From positions 1-39,835 of IMG/VR virus record IMGVR_UViG_3300031673_000187: a DNA stretch of 39,835 nucleotides. The stretch is one strand, 5' to 3'. The first letter of the stretch is position 1, and the number at the start of each line of letters is the position of its first letter. The notes beneath the pieces are model-generated. The model was not told where the DNA came from and did no database searches. It saw only the letters and a list, made by a program, of their open reading frames with translations. Positions 30,900 through 38,852 of this stretch are shown in pieces. Source of the stretch: a virus. The position numbers and the translations under genes were made by a program.

Positions 30900-31922
30900 C
30901 TCATTATTACCTCCTTTATTAGAATTGTTTTCTTGTTGTTTACAAACATTTTCTTCTTTATTAATAAAATCTTCCTTTAGAGAAGATAAATCAATCTGCA
31001 TTTCTTGAACTTCATTAGTAGGTTTCCAATCCTCTTCAACTTCTGTTATATCGCCAAGTGTGATATCTCCATTTGTTATTGTATATGGCGTTTTCCAATA
31101 TTCTCCTGCATCATCATATTTACACATAATTACATATGATTCTGTAGGGTAAAATTTATGAATACAATAATCCCAACACCAATTACTGCAAGTAGGATTC
31201 ATAATCTTATTAAATGCTTTTGTTATAATTGAACAAATATCATAATAATTTAAAGCATTCATTTCAAAAGTTTGTCCTTTGATTGTTCTCTTTTTATTTT
31301 TCAATTCAACATTCACCTCGTTATTAATATTTTTATTTACTTCAATTACTATAGCAGAATCATCAGCAGGTTCAACTATATAAAGTATAGCTGTTGCTGT
31401 GTAACAATAATCTTGAGGTACACGCCCTTTTGTTTTATATCCACCATCATATATAATTTCAGTATTTGGTGCTTTTGCACCAATTTCTATAGACGTTGTA
31501 ATTTGCTCAGAATTTATTGTTTCTTTCAGCCAATCAACGAAGGAAGTGTAGCGTTGCGAAAATAAATATCCTTCTGCAATTGCAACCTTTTTTATTGTTC
31601 CATCAATTTCAATATTTCCTATATATGCTTTTTCTATTGAACCTACCACTACAGAAGAAGTACCAAAAGTTACCGTACCATCATCTAAAACCTCAAATTC
31701 TCCATGTCCAGAAGGTATTGTATTTGCATCATCAATAAATGAAACACATATAGGCATTCCAATACATGAATCTAAATTATTTTCAGTATAAGTTTCACTC
31801 CATGATATTCCATTTTTATTATAAACTTCATTAGAATCATAAATTTCGTGCATTGCTATTTTTATTGACGAACGCCCTGTGACTTCATTCATTTTTGATA
31901 TTTCAATTATTTTGTTTTTCAT
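30444..31922 (-). CDS. Capsid maturation protease fused to a scaffold
   Basis: The product has 492 residues. Residues 1-200 form a beta-rich domain (VGSIEKAYIGNIEIDG, then VAIAEGYLFSQRYTSFVDWL) resembling the XkdF-type serine protease or prohead protease of Bacillota phages. Catalytic residues cannot be named with certainty. From about residue 340 on, a long Lys/Glu-rich coiled coil follows (LNSKIDELSNKVTELNSTV), as in scaffolding proteins. Its C-terminus ends in Asp-Leu-Phe after an acidic stretch. An internal start for the scaffold part is visible (listed separately). The gene follows the portal gene by 11 bases. Confidence 0.75.
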   Translation of the reverse strand: MKNKIIEISKMNEVTGRSSIKIAMHEIYDSNEVYNKNGISWSETYTENNLDSCIGMPICVSFIDDANTIPSGHGEFEVLDDGTVTFGTSSVVVGSIEKAYIGNIEIDGTIKKVAIAEGYLFSQRYTSFVDWLKETINSEQITTSIEIGAKAPNTEIIYDGGYKTKGRVPQDYCYTATAILYIVEPADDSAIVIEVNKNINNEVNVELKNKKRTIKGQTFEMNALNYYDICSIITKAFNKIMNPTCSNWCWDYCIHKFYPTESYVIMCKYDDAGEYWKTPYTITNGDITLGDITEVEEDWKPTNEVQEMQIDLSSLKEDFINKEENVCKQQENNSNKGGNNEMDETKIQELNSKIDELSNKVTELNSTVVEANKALETEKNEKIAMVEELNSLKVFKEEKDLEAKKAEINSYFTTEVLKNGFTEIEINSLKTDYVDKMDLDGLKKIEAELCVKKVKELNSIQKNVEVNSKDNSDLFMAIHNTEKSDEDMSDLF

Positions 31923-31933
31923 ATTTCACCTCC

Positions 31934-33526
31934 TTATTTAGTCGATGGTTTAGGTGTTTTATTTGAGTTATTTGTTTTTGATTTTACTGTATTCGGATTG
32001 CTAGAATTTTTAGTAGGTGTTCCACCTTCATCTCCATTATCTCCACTAGTAGTGAATGAAATAGGGTGTGGAGGATACAGTGTATCCATATCCATTGATT
32101 TTTCATACTCCATCAATGACATATAAGTATCAATATCTCCAGAACCAACTGCATATAACCATAGTCTAGAGCCAGAACCTAAAGTAAACATTTCTTTTGC
32201 AATATTATATTCATTATCTTTATTCAATGAAGAAGTTTTTAAATATATAAATTTAATAATGTCTTTACCTTTAGAATTAATAACATTATTAAATACTTTT
32301 GTATATTGCCATGAAATTTGTTCTAACCATTGATAAACTTGTGTTAAAATTAATTCTATATTAATTTGTAAACTACTATATGTGGAATTTCCTTCTCCAT
32401 TTAATGCTCCTGAAGCAAATCCTAAATCTGTAGATATTCTTTTAATATTTTCATCTGTTAATGTTTTTGATGTGTCATTAGTATTTGTTTCAAGTTTTCC
32501 AACTTCTGTATCTGGTGCTAAAACTAAAGTAGTTGTTTTTCCAATTCTTCTATCCGACCCACTTGCATTAGATAAAACTGCCGATTTAAAATTTTCATAT
32601 TGTGATTGCTGTTGTTCTTTAGTTAAAGCGGAAGTCCCTTTTTTTTCACCAGAAGGTTGTTTTAACCATCTAATAGTACCAGCATTTTCAATAATGTTTG
32701 CTCTTTGACTTTCAGTATATTGGTCTGAAAAGAACATATCTGATAATGCCGATATAGCCAATCCTCTACCAAAAGGTTCATCAATATTACTTTTGATTTT
32801 TAATACAACCGTTTTAGATTGGTCTAATTTTAACCATCTTTTAGAATTATCTTTTTTATATGATAAATAGCCTTTAATCAATTCAGAGGGAAAATTCTTA
32901 ATTTCTCCCAATAAATCATTTCCTACGAATTGATTGAAATACATCATATCAAAACCAACAACATAATCATTATTTTGAAAACCTAATATTTTACAAAAAT
33001 CAAGATTTAACGGATTTATCATAAAAGAATCATCTATAGCTAAACCTTCAAGAATTGTCATACTGTCAACTAATCCTTCTTGAATTTGTGCATCTTTGTT
33101 TGTAGCTATAGAATCACGTAAATAACCAATGTACATACCATCTATACATACTTTTAATAAAATATCTCTTGAAGATAATTTATGATTAATTTTATCTAAC
33201 ATTAAATCATATAATTTTCTTTTCTTTTGATTTTGTGGTGTATTATCATAACATGTAGTAATTTTATCTAATGAAGGCATAGATACATAATAATCACATA
33301 CATTAGCAAAGACTCCATTTAATCCATACATTTCACGACTAATTTTTCGCAATTGAATATTATATTTCATAGGATATCTACAATATAATCTTAATTGTTC
33401 TAATGATATTCCAGTTGTTAATGCTTCACTAAAAAAATAACTTGATAAAGACATCGCATTTAATTCAATCATATGGGAAGCTTCAAGTGGTTGAGATTGA
33501 GAAGTGTTTTGAGTATTTTCTTCCAA
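31934..33526 (-). CDS. Portal protein
   Basis: The 530-residue product has the size and position of a portal protein. Typical features are the mixed alpha/beta body, a helical stem region near residues 270-300, and an acidic, Gly- and Ser-rich flexible tail with poly-Thr/Asn/Lys at 490-530. It would form the 12-subunit ring at a capsid vertex and pair with the terminase. It starts with TTG at 33526 behind AAAGGAGG. A 4-copy 18-bp repeat lies upstream. Confidence 0.85.
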   Translation of the reverse strand: MEENTQNTSQSQPLEASHMIELNAMSLSSYFFSEALTTGISLEQLRLYCRYPMKYNIQLRKISREMYGLNGVFANVCDYYVSMPSLDKITTCYDNTPQNQKKRKLYDLMLDKINHKLSSRDILLKVCIDGMYIGYLRDSIATNKDAQIQEGLVDSMTILEGLAIDDSFMINPLNLDFCKILGFQNNDYVVGFDMMYFNQFVGNDLLGEIKNFPSELIKGYLSYKKDNSKRWLKLDQSKTVVLKIKSNIDEPFGRGLAISALSDMFFSDQYTESQRANIIENAGTIRWLKQPSGEKKGTSALTKEQQQSQYENFKSAVLSNASGSDRRIGKTTTLVLAPDTEVGKLETNTNDTSKTLTDENIKRISTDLGFASGALNGEGNSTYSSLQINIELILTQVYQWLEQISWQYTKVFNNVINSKGKDIIKFIYLKTSSLNKDNEYNIAKEMFTLGSGSRLWLYAVGSGDIDTYMSLMEYEKSMDMDTLYPPHPISFTTSGDNGDEGGTPTKNSSNPNTVKSKTNNSNKTPKPSTK

Positions 33527-33570
33527 TTGAAATCCTCCTTTCTTTTTTATTTAATTTTAGTTTTATATAT

Positions 33571-33648
33571 TTTATATTTATATATAATTTTATATTTATA
33601 TATAATTTTATATTTATATATAATTTTATATTTATATATAATTTTATA
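33571..33648 (-). repeat. AT-only 18-bp tandem repeat upstream of the portal gene
   Basis: Four perfect copies of an 18-base unit containing only A and T (33571-33588, 33589-33606, 33607-33624 and 33625-33642), plus six bases of a fifth, fill most of the 139-nt gap between the terminase and portal genes. The copies are identical, which suggests recent expansion. They could act as a DNA-bending or protein-binding site, or as an mRNA spacer. No gene is visible in the gap. Confidence 0.85.
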
Positions 33649-33665
33649 GTTATTGTATTAATGTA

Positions 33666-36606
33666 TTAGCTATAGGTAAAAACAAAATCATAGTCTGAAT
33701 CACCATTTTTTAAAAAATCAAGTTCTAACAACGAAGCTACGAAGTTACCGTAACTGCAACTTGTATACCTATCTTTCCTTGCCGTTCCCGAAGTCTCTAA
33801 TTTAATATTTCCACTTACAACAGAATATTCAAGATTAATTGTCTCGTTTGCAAGTAATTCTATTTCAATATAAGGCAACGTATACCACACTCTTAAATTT
33901 ATATCTTTTGAATTTGAATATTCTTTATTATTTTTAGTTAAATAACTTTCTGCATCATTTTCATTCACAAGAAAATTAATTAAACCTCTTTGTAATTTAT
34001 CTCTAAAATCAACAGCAATTTCACTATTTAATTTTGCACTTGCCATTATTGGATAAATAACAGGTTTTGCTTTTATACCTAATGTTTTTTCTTTTAATTC
34101 AGCAATTAAAGATTTATCTATAGTTTTATGTTCATAAACAGTTAAAGCATCATATTCAATACCTCTTTCATCATCTTTAGTTACAACTGCTAATTGTTCA
34201 AATACACTTCAAATTTGTTATCCTACAGACTTTTTATTCTATAGTTCTATTAGTTATAATTCCTAATAGTTCGGCATATATTTTCATCATTTTTGAATAA
34301 ATTCTAATAAATCATCTCTATTTGCTATGGTTTTCCCATAAATTTTATGAAATTCTTGGTGACAAGTCAAACATAATGTAATACCGTTATCAACGTCATA
34401 TCTTTTATCTTCGTTGTCTCTCCAAGATAAAATATGATGTGCCTGTAAATCATGGGAGTTTTGATGACATTTAGAACACTCATAACTATCTCTTTCAAAA
34501 ACAGATAATCTCCATTCTTTATATTCGTTAGTTATTCTTTCTGTTCTTTTTGTCCTAATTCCACCCTTCCATACAGGATTATTTTTCCCAGTAAACATTA
34601 ATTTGTATTTTTTAGTTTTCATATGACTTGTTTCACCATATATTAATAAGCATGTTTCTTTTCTTTTATTTTGACATTCTTCAGTTTGAGTGTAACTTTC
34701 TACTCCATATTTTTGGTAATTTCCCTGTCTTATATTATTTTTAACTTCTTCACTTTGAAAAACATTTTCACAACCATAATTATTTAAAACAGTTTGTTTT
34801 TGTTTTTCTTTAAATTCGTTAATATACATAGCATTTTTACTATTATATTTTAACAACATCGTTTCAGAAGCTTTTTTAGGAGTACAAGCTAGACAACAAT
34901 CTTTATGCTTTATATTTTTTGAAACCATTTTAGTTCTATGTAGCCATAATATTGAATATTTTTCTCCGCAATATTCACATCGTACATCTACATAAATCAT
35001 ACTATTATCTTTTAAATCATAAACATCTACAATAAAAGAATCTTTCATTTTTGTATAAATATAGCCTAGTAATTCATAATATTTTTTAGTTCTTGAATTC
35101 CATTTTGTTTCAACGGTTTCTGAAATTAGCAAATAAAAACACCTCCTTTAGAGATGTTTAGAAGTAATTTATTCAATTTTAGATGTTGCGGACTCTTGGG
35201 TGAATTATTGTTTCCTCATCACCTATGCTCTGCCCCTGACTACACCTTTTATATTATAGCCTTCGGTTCGGATTAGCATTTCAGCCTTCCCGCTTAGTTC
35301 CGCAATTTATTACCCTATAATTTCTTATAAGGAGGACAAGTAAGTTCATCCCAGCTTGCTGTAAATCAAGTACAATATAATCACCACTAAAATCATGATA
35401 TATTTGCTTTATCCTTAATGCTTGTTTTCCAGTATGTTCACCTTGATGACTTTCCATATAAACATATTCTCTTACATAGCCTTTAGAAGTTGGTATAAGT
35501 CTAATGCATGTTATTATACTATTATCATTTTTTTCATTTTTTCTTGTAGCTATATCCACAGATACAAGTCTAATTTCATCATCTACTCTTTTTATGTCAT
35601 ATGGATTTTTTTTACTATCTAAAATATCTTTTCTTAAAGGATAAAAAGCTTTTTTAATGCTTCTATTTTTATTAAACATCTCTAATTTAAAATAAGCATT
35701 ACTGTTTTCTCCCCAAGGAATATTTTCATATTCTTCAAGAAAAGTGATTTCATCCATAGTAGAACGGTCTCTTGCTATCGCCTTTTTAGTTTTTATATTA
35801 TGTTTTATAGCAATTAAATAATCAAAAGCTATAAAACCAGCATCTTTACCTTCTAACATCATTTTTATTGTATCTAATGTTTCTTTATACCACCACAAAC
35901 CTTTATGATATGCAGAAGATATAAGAATTTGTCTTGGTTCTTCTATTAATACTTTTATATTTGAATATTTCGGATTTTTTAAATAAGGAGTTTGTCTAGC
36001 ATAGGCAAAAGGTTTTACTATACTATCGAATTTCTGTTTATCCATAATCCGAAATTCTTCTCCAATTGTGAAAGTTGAACGTTCTCCACGACCACTTTCC
36101 TGACACGCTACAACCTTAATTGTTGTACCATTATGTAATAGGCAACTACAGTTATTTTGAGTATCAGAAAAATCTTTTACTTCTCTTGCAATATTTGAAT
36201 AATCATCTTTTAATCTTGCCATCTTTCCAAAAATAACCGCAGCCTGTTTCATAGAATTTGCCACGATTACAATTTCGCTGTTGGGGTAAAGCGACCCACG
36301 AGCATATGCTAATAGGGCGATTAGCCACGATTTCGCAGAGGCTCTCGATGCTATTGTAACAAAACTTTCACTTATACTCATAAAATATATCCATATAATT
36401 TGATACCAATATAATTGTACTCCAAAATAATGTTGTATAAATCTATGAATATTACGGCGATAGAATGTAATCCAATCAATTAGATTTTCTTGCCATAATT
36501 CATTTCTATCTTTTTCTTTTATCATTGATTTAGGTGCTTTAAATTGATTGCTATGACCTGAGTATTTCTTAAAGTCATTTTCATATTTACTATACGATTT
36601 ACCCAT
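33666..36606 (-). CDS. Terminase large subunit, interrupted by an intron
   Basis: Exon 1 (36606-35348) and exon 2 (34209-33666) join to a 600-residue protein. The ATP-binding motif is at about 85-93 (IASRASAKS), a Walker B-like TFTIGEEFRIM at 178-188, and nuclease-like acidic motifs at about 347-352 (LVSVDI) and 410-419 (YIVLDLQQAG). The intron cuts directly after the last motif and exon 2 continues ISVFEQLAVVTKDDERGIEY, as in other terminases. The ATG at 36606 overlaps the small subunit stop by 8 bases; an earlier start at 36657 has no such support. The enzyme packages DNA using ATP and cuts the concatemer. Confidence 0.92.
34210..35347 (-). ncRNA. Intron in the terminase large subunit gene (probably group I)
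   Basis: The proposed 1138-nt intron is bounded by exon GGGAT and by a terminal G at 34210. The exon GGGAU pairs with GUCCU inside the intron, giving the U-G pair at the 5' splice site. The four bases before that guide (ACUU) pair with the first four of exon 2 (AAGU), as P10. Removal restores the terminase frame exactly. A 9-bp helix (35186-35194 with 35296-35305, one bulge) and a GGTGA/TCACC hairpin lie in the 5' part. The usual R and S core boxes are not as clear as in the tail tube intron, so the class is inferred. Confidence 0.8.
34287..35132 (-). CDS. HNH homing endonuclease in the terminase intron
   Basis: The 281-residue product has an N-terminal zinc-ribbon-like segment (Cys pairs at about 54-57 and 82-86). 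Two or three repeats of the type NNYGCENVFQSEEVKNNIRQ, which resemble DNA-binding modules of homing enzymes, follow. The C-terminal HNH domain (about 218-266) carries two CxxC pairs, AHHILSWRD and NGITLCLTCHQEFH. The start is TTG at 35132 behind AAAGGAGG. It would cut intron-less terminase genes and spread the intron. The class differs from the LAGLIDADG enzyme in the tail tube intron. Confidence 0.9.
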   Translation of the reverse strand: MLISETVETKWNSRTKKYYELLGYIYTKMKDSFIVDVYDLKDNSMIYVDVRCEYCGEKYSILWLHRTKMVSKNIKHKDCCLACTPKKASETMLLKYNSKNAMYINEFKEKQKQTVLNNYGCENVFQSEEVKNNIRQGNYQKYGVESYTQTEECQNKRKETCLLIYGETSHMKTKKYKLMFTGKNNPVWKGGIRTKRTERITNEYKEWRLSVFERDSYECSKCHQNSHDLQAHHILSWRDNEDKRYDVDNGITLCLTCHQEFHKIYGKTIANRDDLLEFIQK

Positions 36607-37567
36607 TTGTTTCACCGTCATTTGAAGTAACATCAACACTATCCAAATCCGCATCAATATTATCGTCTACAAAGAAATTTCTCACACCTGTTAAGAAATT
36701 TTCTATGGGACGAACTATATAATTCTTTATATACGGAACGAAACCATCCATATCTTTATATTTTTCTTGTTGTTCAAACCATTCAGCAGGACGAAGTTGT
36801 TCTATATCCTTAACCCAAATACCAAATGCCTCATGAGACTTACCTGCACTTGCAGAATTTGCTTTTGCAGGGTCAACAGAACAAGTTTTAAACAGGTCTT
36901 GTAGCTCTTTTTGAAGAGTCCCTACATTTTCTTTTTTTTCCCTTGATTTTCTTATATCTAAAATTTTTATACATATTTCTTTCAATAATGTTAATTCTGC
37001 CTGATTGTCACATTTATGAGTTTGTTTCCAACTTGACAATTCCGTTTCTAAAAATATTATGTCATCTAAATCAAATCCTCTACCCCAAAATAATATTAAA
37101 TCATCTTCTATATCTTCATCAAAACTATCACTTGTTACATCGTTATTTTGTTCATCTACTAATTCATTACTATCTTTAAATCTAATAGACTCTAATTTTG
37201 AATTGTTTTTACCAGTAGAGCTTAATTTACTTTTGTAAATACCAAAAACTTTAGTTATATTTTTTCCTTTTTCCACCATTCCATTTATATGAGATTGTGT
37301 TTGCAATAAAGTTTCTTTACTGAACATCATATCTAAATCTTGACAAGTCAAATATAAAGCCTTTTCCATACTTTTATATTTATCAGCATATACATCATAA
37401 ATAGAATTACAACATTCTTTGCAAATAGATGTTTTTCCATTTGTATCTAAATCCCTGTTTGTTGTTTCGTAGAATTTGTCTAGTGGCAATGTATTGGTAC
37501 ATTTTCTGCAATATCCTTCACCAGACACCGCTTTTAGTTGTTTACTGTTTTTATTTGCTCTAGGCAT
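36599..37567 (-). CDS. Terminase small subunit with N-terminal zinc ribbon
   Basis: The 322-residue product has a CX2C-X25-CX2C zinc ribbon at residues 20-52 (Cys20, 23, 49, 52). A helical central part with a long acidic linker (about 140-155) follows, and then the C-terminal segment WFEQQEKYKDMDGFVPYIKN. Small terminase subunits recognise the packaging site and stimulate the large subunit. The assignment rests on the position directly before, and overlapping by 8 bases with, the large subunit. A zinc ribbon replaces the more usual helix-turn-helix. Confidence 0.8.
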   Translation of the reverse strand: MPRANKNSKQLKAVSGEGYCRKCTNTLPLDKFYETTNRDLDTNGKTSICKECCNSIYDVYADKYKSMEKALYLTCQDLDMMFSKETLLQTQSHINGMVEKGKNITKVFGIYKSKLSSTGKNNSKLESIRFKDSNELVDEQNNDVTSDSFDEDIEDDLILFWGRGFDLDDIIFLETELSSWKQTHKCDNQAELTLLKEICIKILDIRKSREKKENVGTLQKELQDLFKTCSVDPAKANSASAGKSHEAFGIWVKDIEQLRPAEWFEQQEKYKDMDGFVPYIKNYIVRPIENFLTGVRNFFVDDNIDADLDSVDVTSNDGETNG

Positions 37568-37617
37568 CCGATTTTCATCTCCCTTTTAAATTTTAATGTA
37601 AAAATAAATACTCAATC

Positions 37618-37641
37618 CTGCCCTTATCTAAATAAGAGCAG
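37618..37641 (-). ncRNA. Stem-loop ahead of the terminase genes
   Basis: A 10-bp stem (37618-37627 with 37632-37641, one G-U pair in the minus-strand RNA) with a four-base loop lies about 50 bases upstream of the small terminase start. It may be a weak terminator, an mRNA 5' structure or part of the packaging site. Confidence 0.45.
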
Positions 37642-37683
37642 TTATCAATATTCACTCTAAAATTCTTTATAATATATAATAAA

Positions 37684-37744
37684 CCCTACAGTCAACTCCT
37701 TGCTATCGGACTAAGTCCAGCTCATAAAGAAAAGGAAGGTAGGG
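37684..37744 (-). ncRNA. GC-richer structured element upstream of the terminase genes
   Basis: Three nested helices can form on the minus strand: CCCUAC/GUAGGG (37739-37744 with 37684-37689), UUCCUU/AAGGAG (37732-37737 with 37696-37701), and GCU/AGC plus GGAC/GUCC around a three-base loop (37702-37721). A TTGACT with a weak TATAAA 18 bases downstream overlaps the 3' side, so a promoter is possible. The location before the small terminase gene also fits a packaging (cos or pac) site. The remaining bases of the 190-nt gap show nothing else. Confidence 0.4.
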
Positions 37745-37759
37745 ATTATTGATTAGGTT

Positions 37760-37990
37760 TTATAAACTAAATTTAACCTTAATATTACTTAATTTTTCTT
37801 CTAAATAATCTACGGTATCAAGTATATCCTCTAAATCATCTGGATTTAAACTAACATTTAGTTTTACAGATATGCCTTTATTTTCTAAATCATCTTCTTT
37901 TCCACATCCACCACAGCCACAACAATCATCACATTCATCTTCAAAATCCTCAACGTTGTCATAATCTTTTAAATCTTCAGCCAATCCCAC
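37760..37990 (-). CDS. Small acidic protein with a Cys cluster
   Basis: The product (76 residues from the GTG at 37990) has a compact cysteine cluster (DECDDCCGCGGCGK) followed by an acidic helical region with regularly spaced Asp/Glu. It could bind a metal. The frame stays open another 29 codons upstream (to 38077), and this part looks like real protein (INFNDEGIYEEKYLYNGQEI). An AAAGGAG lies ahead of it but no ATG, GTG or TTG is in frame. The true start is therefore uncertain; a non-standard start such as ATA at 38077 cannot be excluded. No family was recognised. Confidence 0.65.
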   Translation of the reverse strand: MGLAEDLKDYDNVEDFEDECDDCCGCGGCGKEDDLENKGISVKLNVSLNPDDLEDILDTVDYLEEKLSNIKVKFSL

Positions 37991-38118
37991 AAATTGTGTC
38001 TCTGTAATTTCTTGACCATTGTACAGGTATTTTTCTTCGTAAATGCCTTCATCGTTGAAATTAATTTTGTGTATTATGTTCGTTCCTTTTGTTTCTCCTT
38101 TTAATTCTAATTATAGTT

Positions 38119-38703
38119 TTATATTAATTCATCAATAAACCCATATTGTTCTAAAGCCTTTTCCCCTAAACAATATGTTTCATTTCGTCTAATTTTCTTT
38201 AATTCTTCTTTGGTAATCTTAGTTCTTCTTATAAGTAAATCATCCATTTTCTCTTGTACTTCATTCTTATAGAAATCCATAATTTCTTCTGCCTCGCTCA
38301 TATTTCCTGCAATCTGAATACTTCCTTTATGAAGTAGGAAGATAGAGTTTTTAGAACTAACTCTATGTTTACAAGCCACTGCTAGATATAAACCTGCTGA
38401 AGCAGCCATTGCTAAAACCTTTACATTTATAGGAATACGAGATTCTTCAATTACTTGAATTAAATGAAGACATACATCGGCTGAACCACCGTAACTATTT
38501 AAATAAATCCATATAGGTTTCAATTCGCTTTCTTGTATTGATTTTTCTCTTTCATTTGCTATTATTATTTGCATAGTTATCATATCTACGGTGTTGTCAT
38601 CTATATCACTATTCAAGTATAAAATTCTATTATCAAGTAATTCATTATACATTTTTTCATAGATACTTATTCCATCTTCTACTTTGACAAATGTATTATT
38701 CAT
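38119..38703 (-). CDS. ClpP-family serine protease
   Basis: The 194-residue product matches ClpP in length. Key segments are LNSYGGSADVCLHLIQVIEE, AMAASAGLYLAVA with the catalytic Ser102, and IFLLHKG with His125. The third catalytic residue is not obvious: the usual Asp region reads RRNETYCLGEKALEQYGFID. Phage ClpP relatives often act as capsid maturation proteases, but here a separate protease/scaffold exists, so its target may be different. It lies between the metallophosphoesterase and the Cys-cluster gene, with GAGGATAG before the ATG. Confidence 0.85.
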   Translation of the reverse strand: MNNTFVKVEDGISIYEKMYNELLDNRILYLNSDIDDNTVDMITMQIIIANEREKSIQESELKPIWIYLNSYGGSADVCLHLIQVIEESRIPINVKVLAMAASAGLYLAVACKHRVSSKNSIFLLHKGSIQIAGNMSEAEEIMDFYKNEVQEKMDDLLIRRTKITKEELKKIRRNETYCLGEKALEQYGFIDELI

Positions 38704-38773
38704 AAACTATCCTCGCTTATTTTTATATTATTGATTGCCTAATATCAATTGTTTTCATATCTATAAATTAAAA

Positions 38774-38797
38774 GAGGGTAGAAAAACATTCTACCTC
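38774..38797 (-). terminator. Terminator after the metallophosphoesterase gene
   Basis: A 9-bp stem with one bulged base (38774-38783 with 38789-38797) is followed on the minus strand by TTTTAATTT. It sits in a 149-base gap between the two genes and probably separates their transcripts. Confidence 0.65.
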
Positions 38798-38852
38798 AAA
38801 ACTCCATATAGATAAACATTCTAAAGGAGTATATTAATTTTATATTATTTGT

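Noticed and set aside
33442-33669. Plus-strand frame with a Phe-Ile-Tyr-Asn repeat
   Set aside because: It is produced by the AT-only 18-bp tandem repeat and has no other sign of coding.
33666-34046. A separate small gene after the terminase intron
   Set aside because: The reading frame is the C-terminal part of the terminase large subunit; the frame extends upstream to 34209 and joins exon 1.
34210-35347. HEARO/OMEGA-type RNA with IscB-like nuclease
   Set aside because: The HNH protein lacks an IscB-like RuvC part and is arranged like a homing enzyme; the region is explained by splicing of the terminase.
37684-37744. tRNA-like element
   Set aside because: It has a closing stem and inner helices, but no T-loop signature, no anticodon arm and the wrong proportions.
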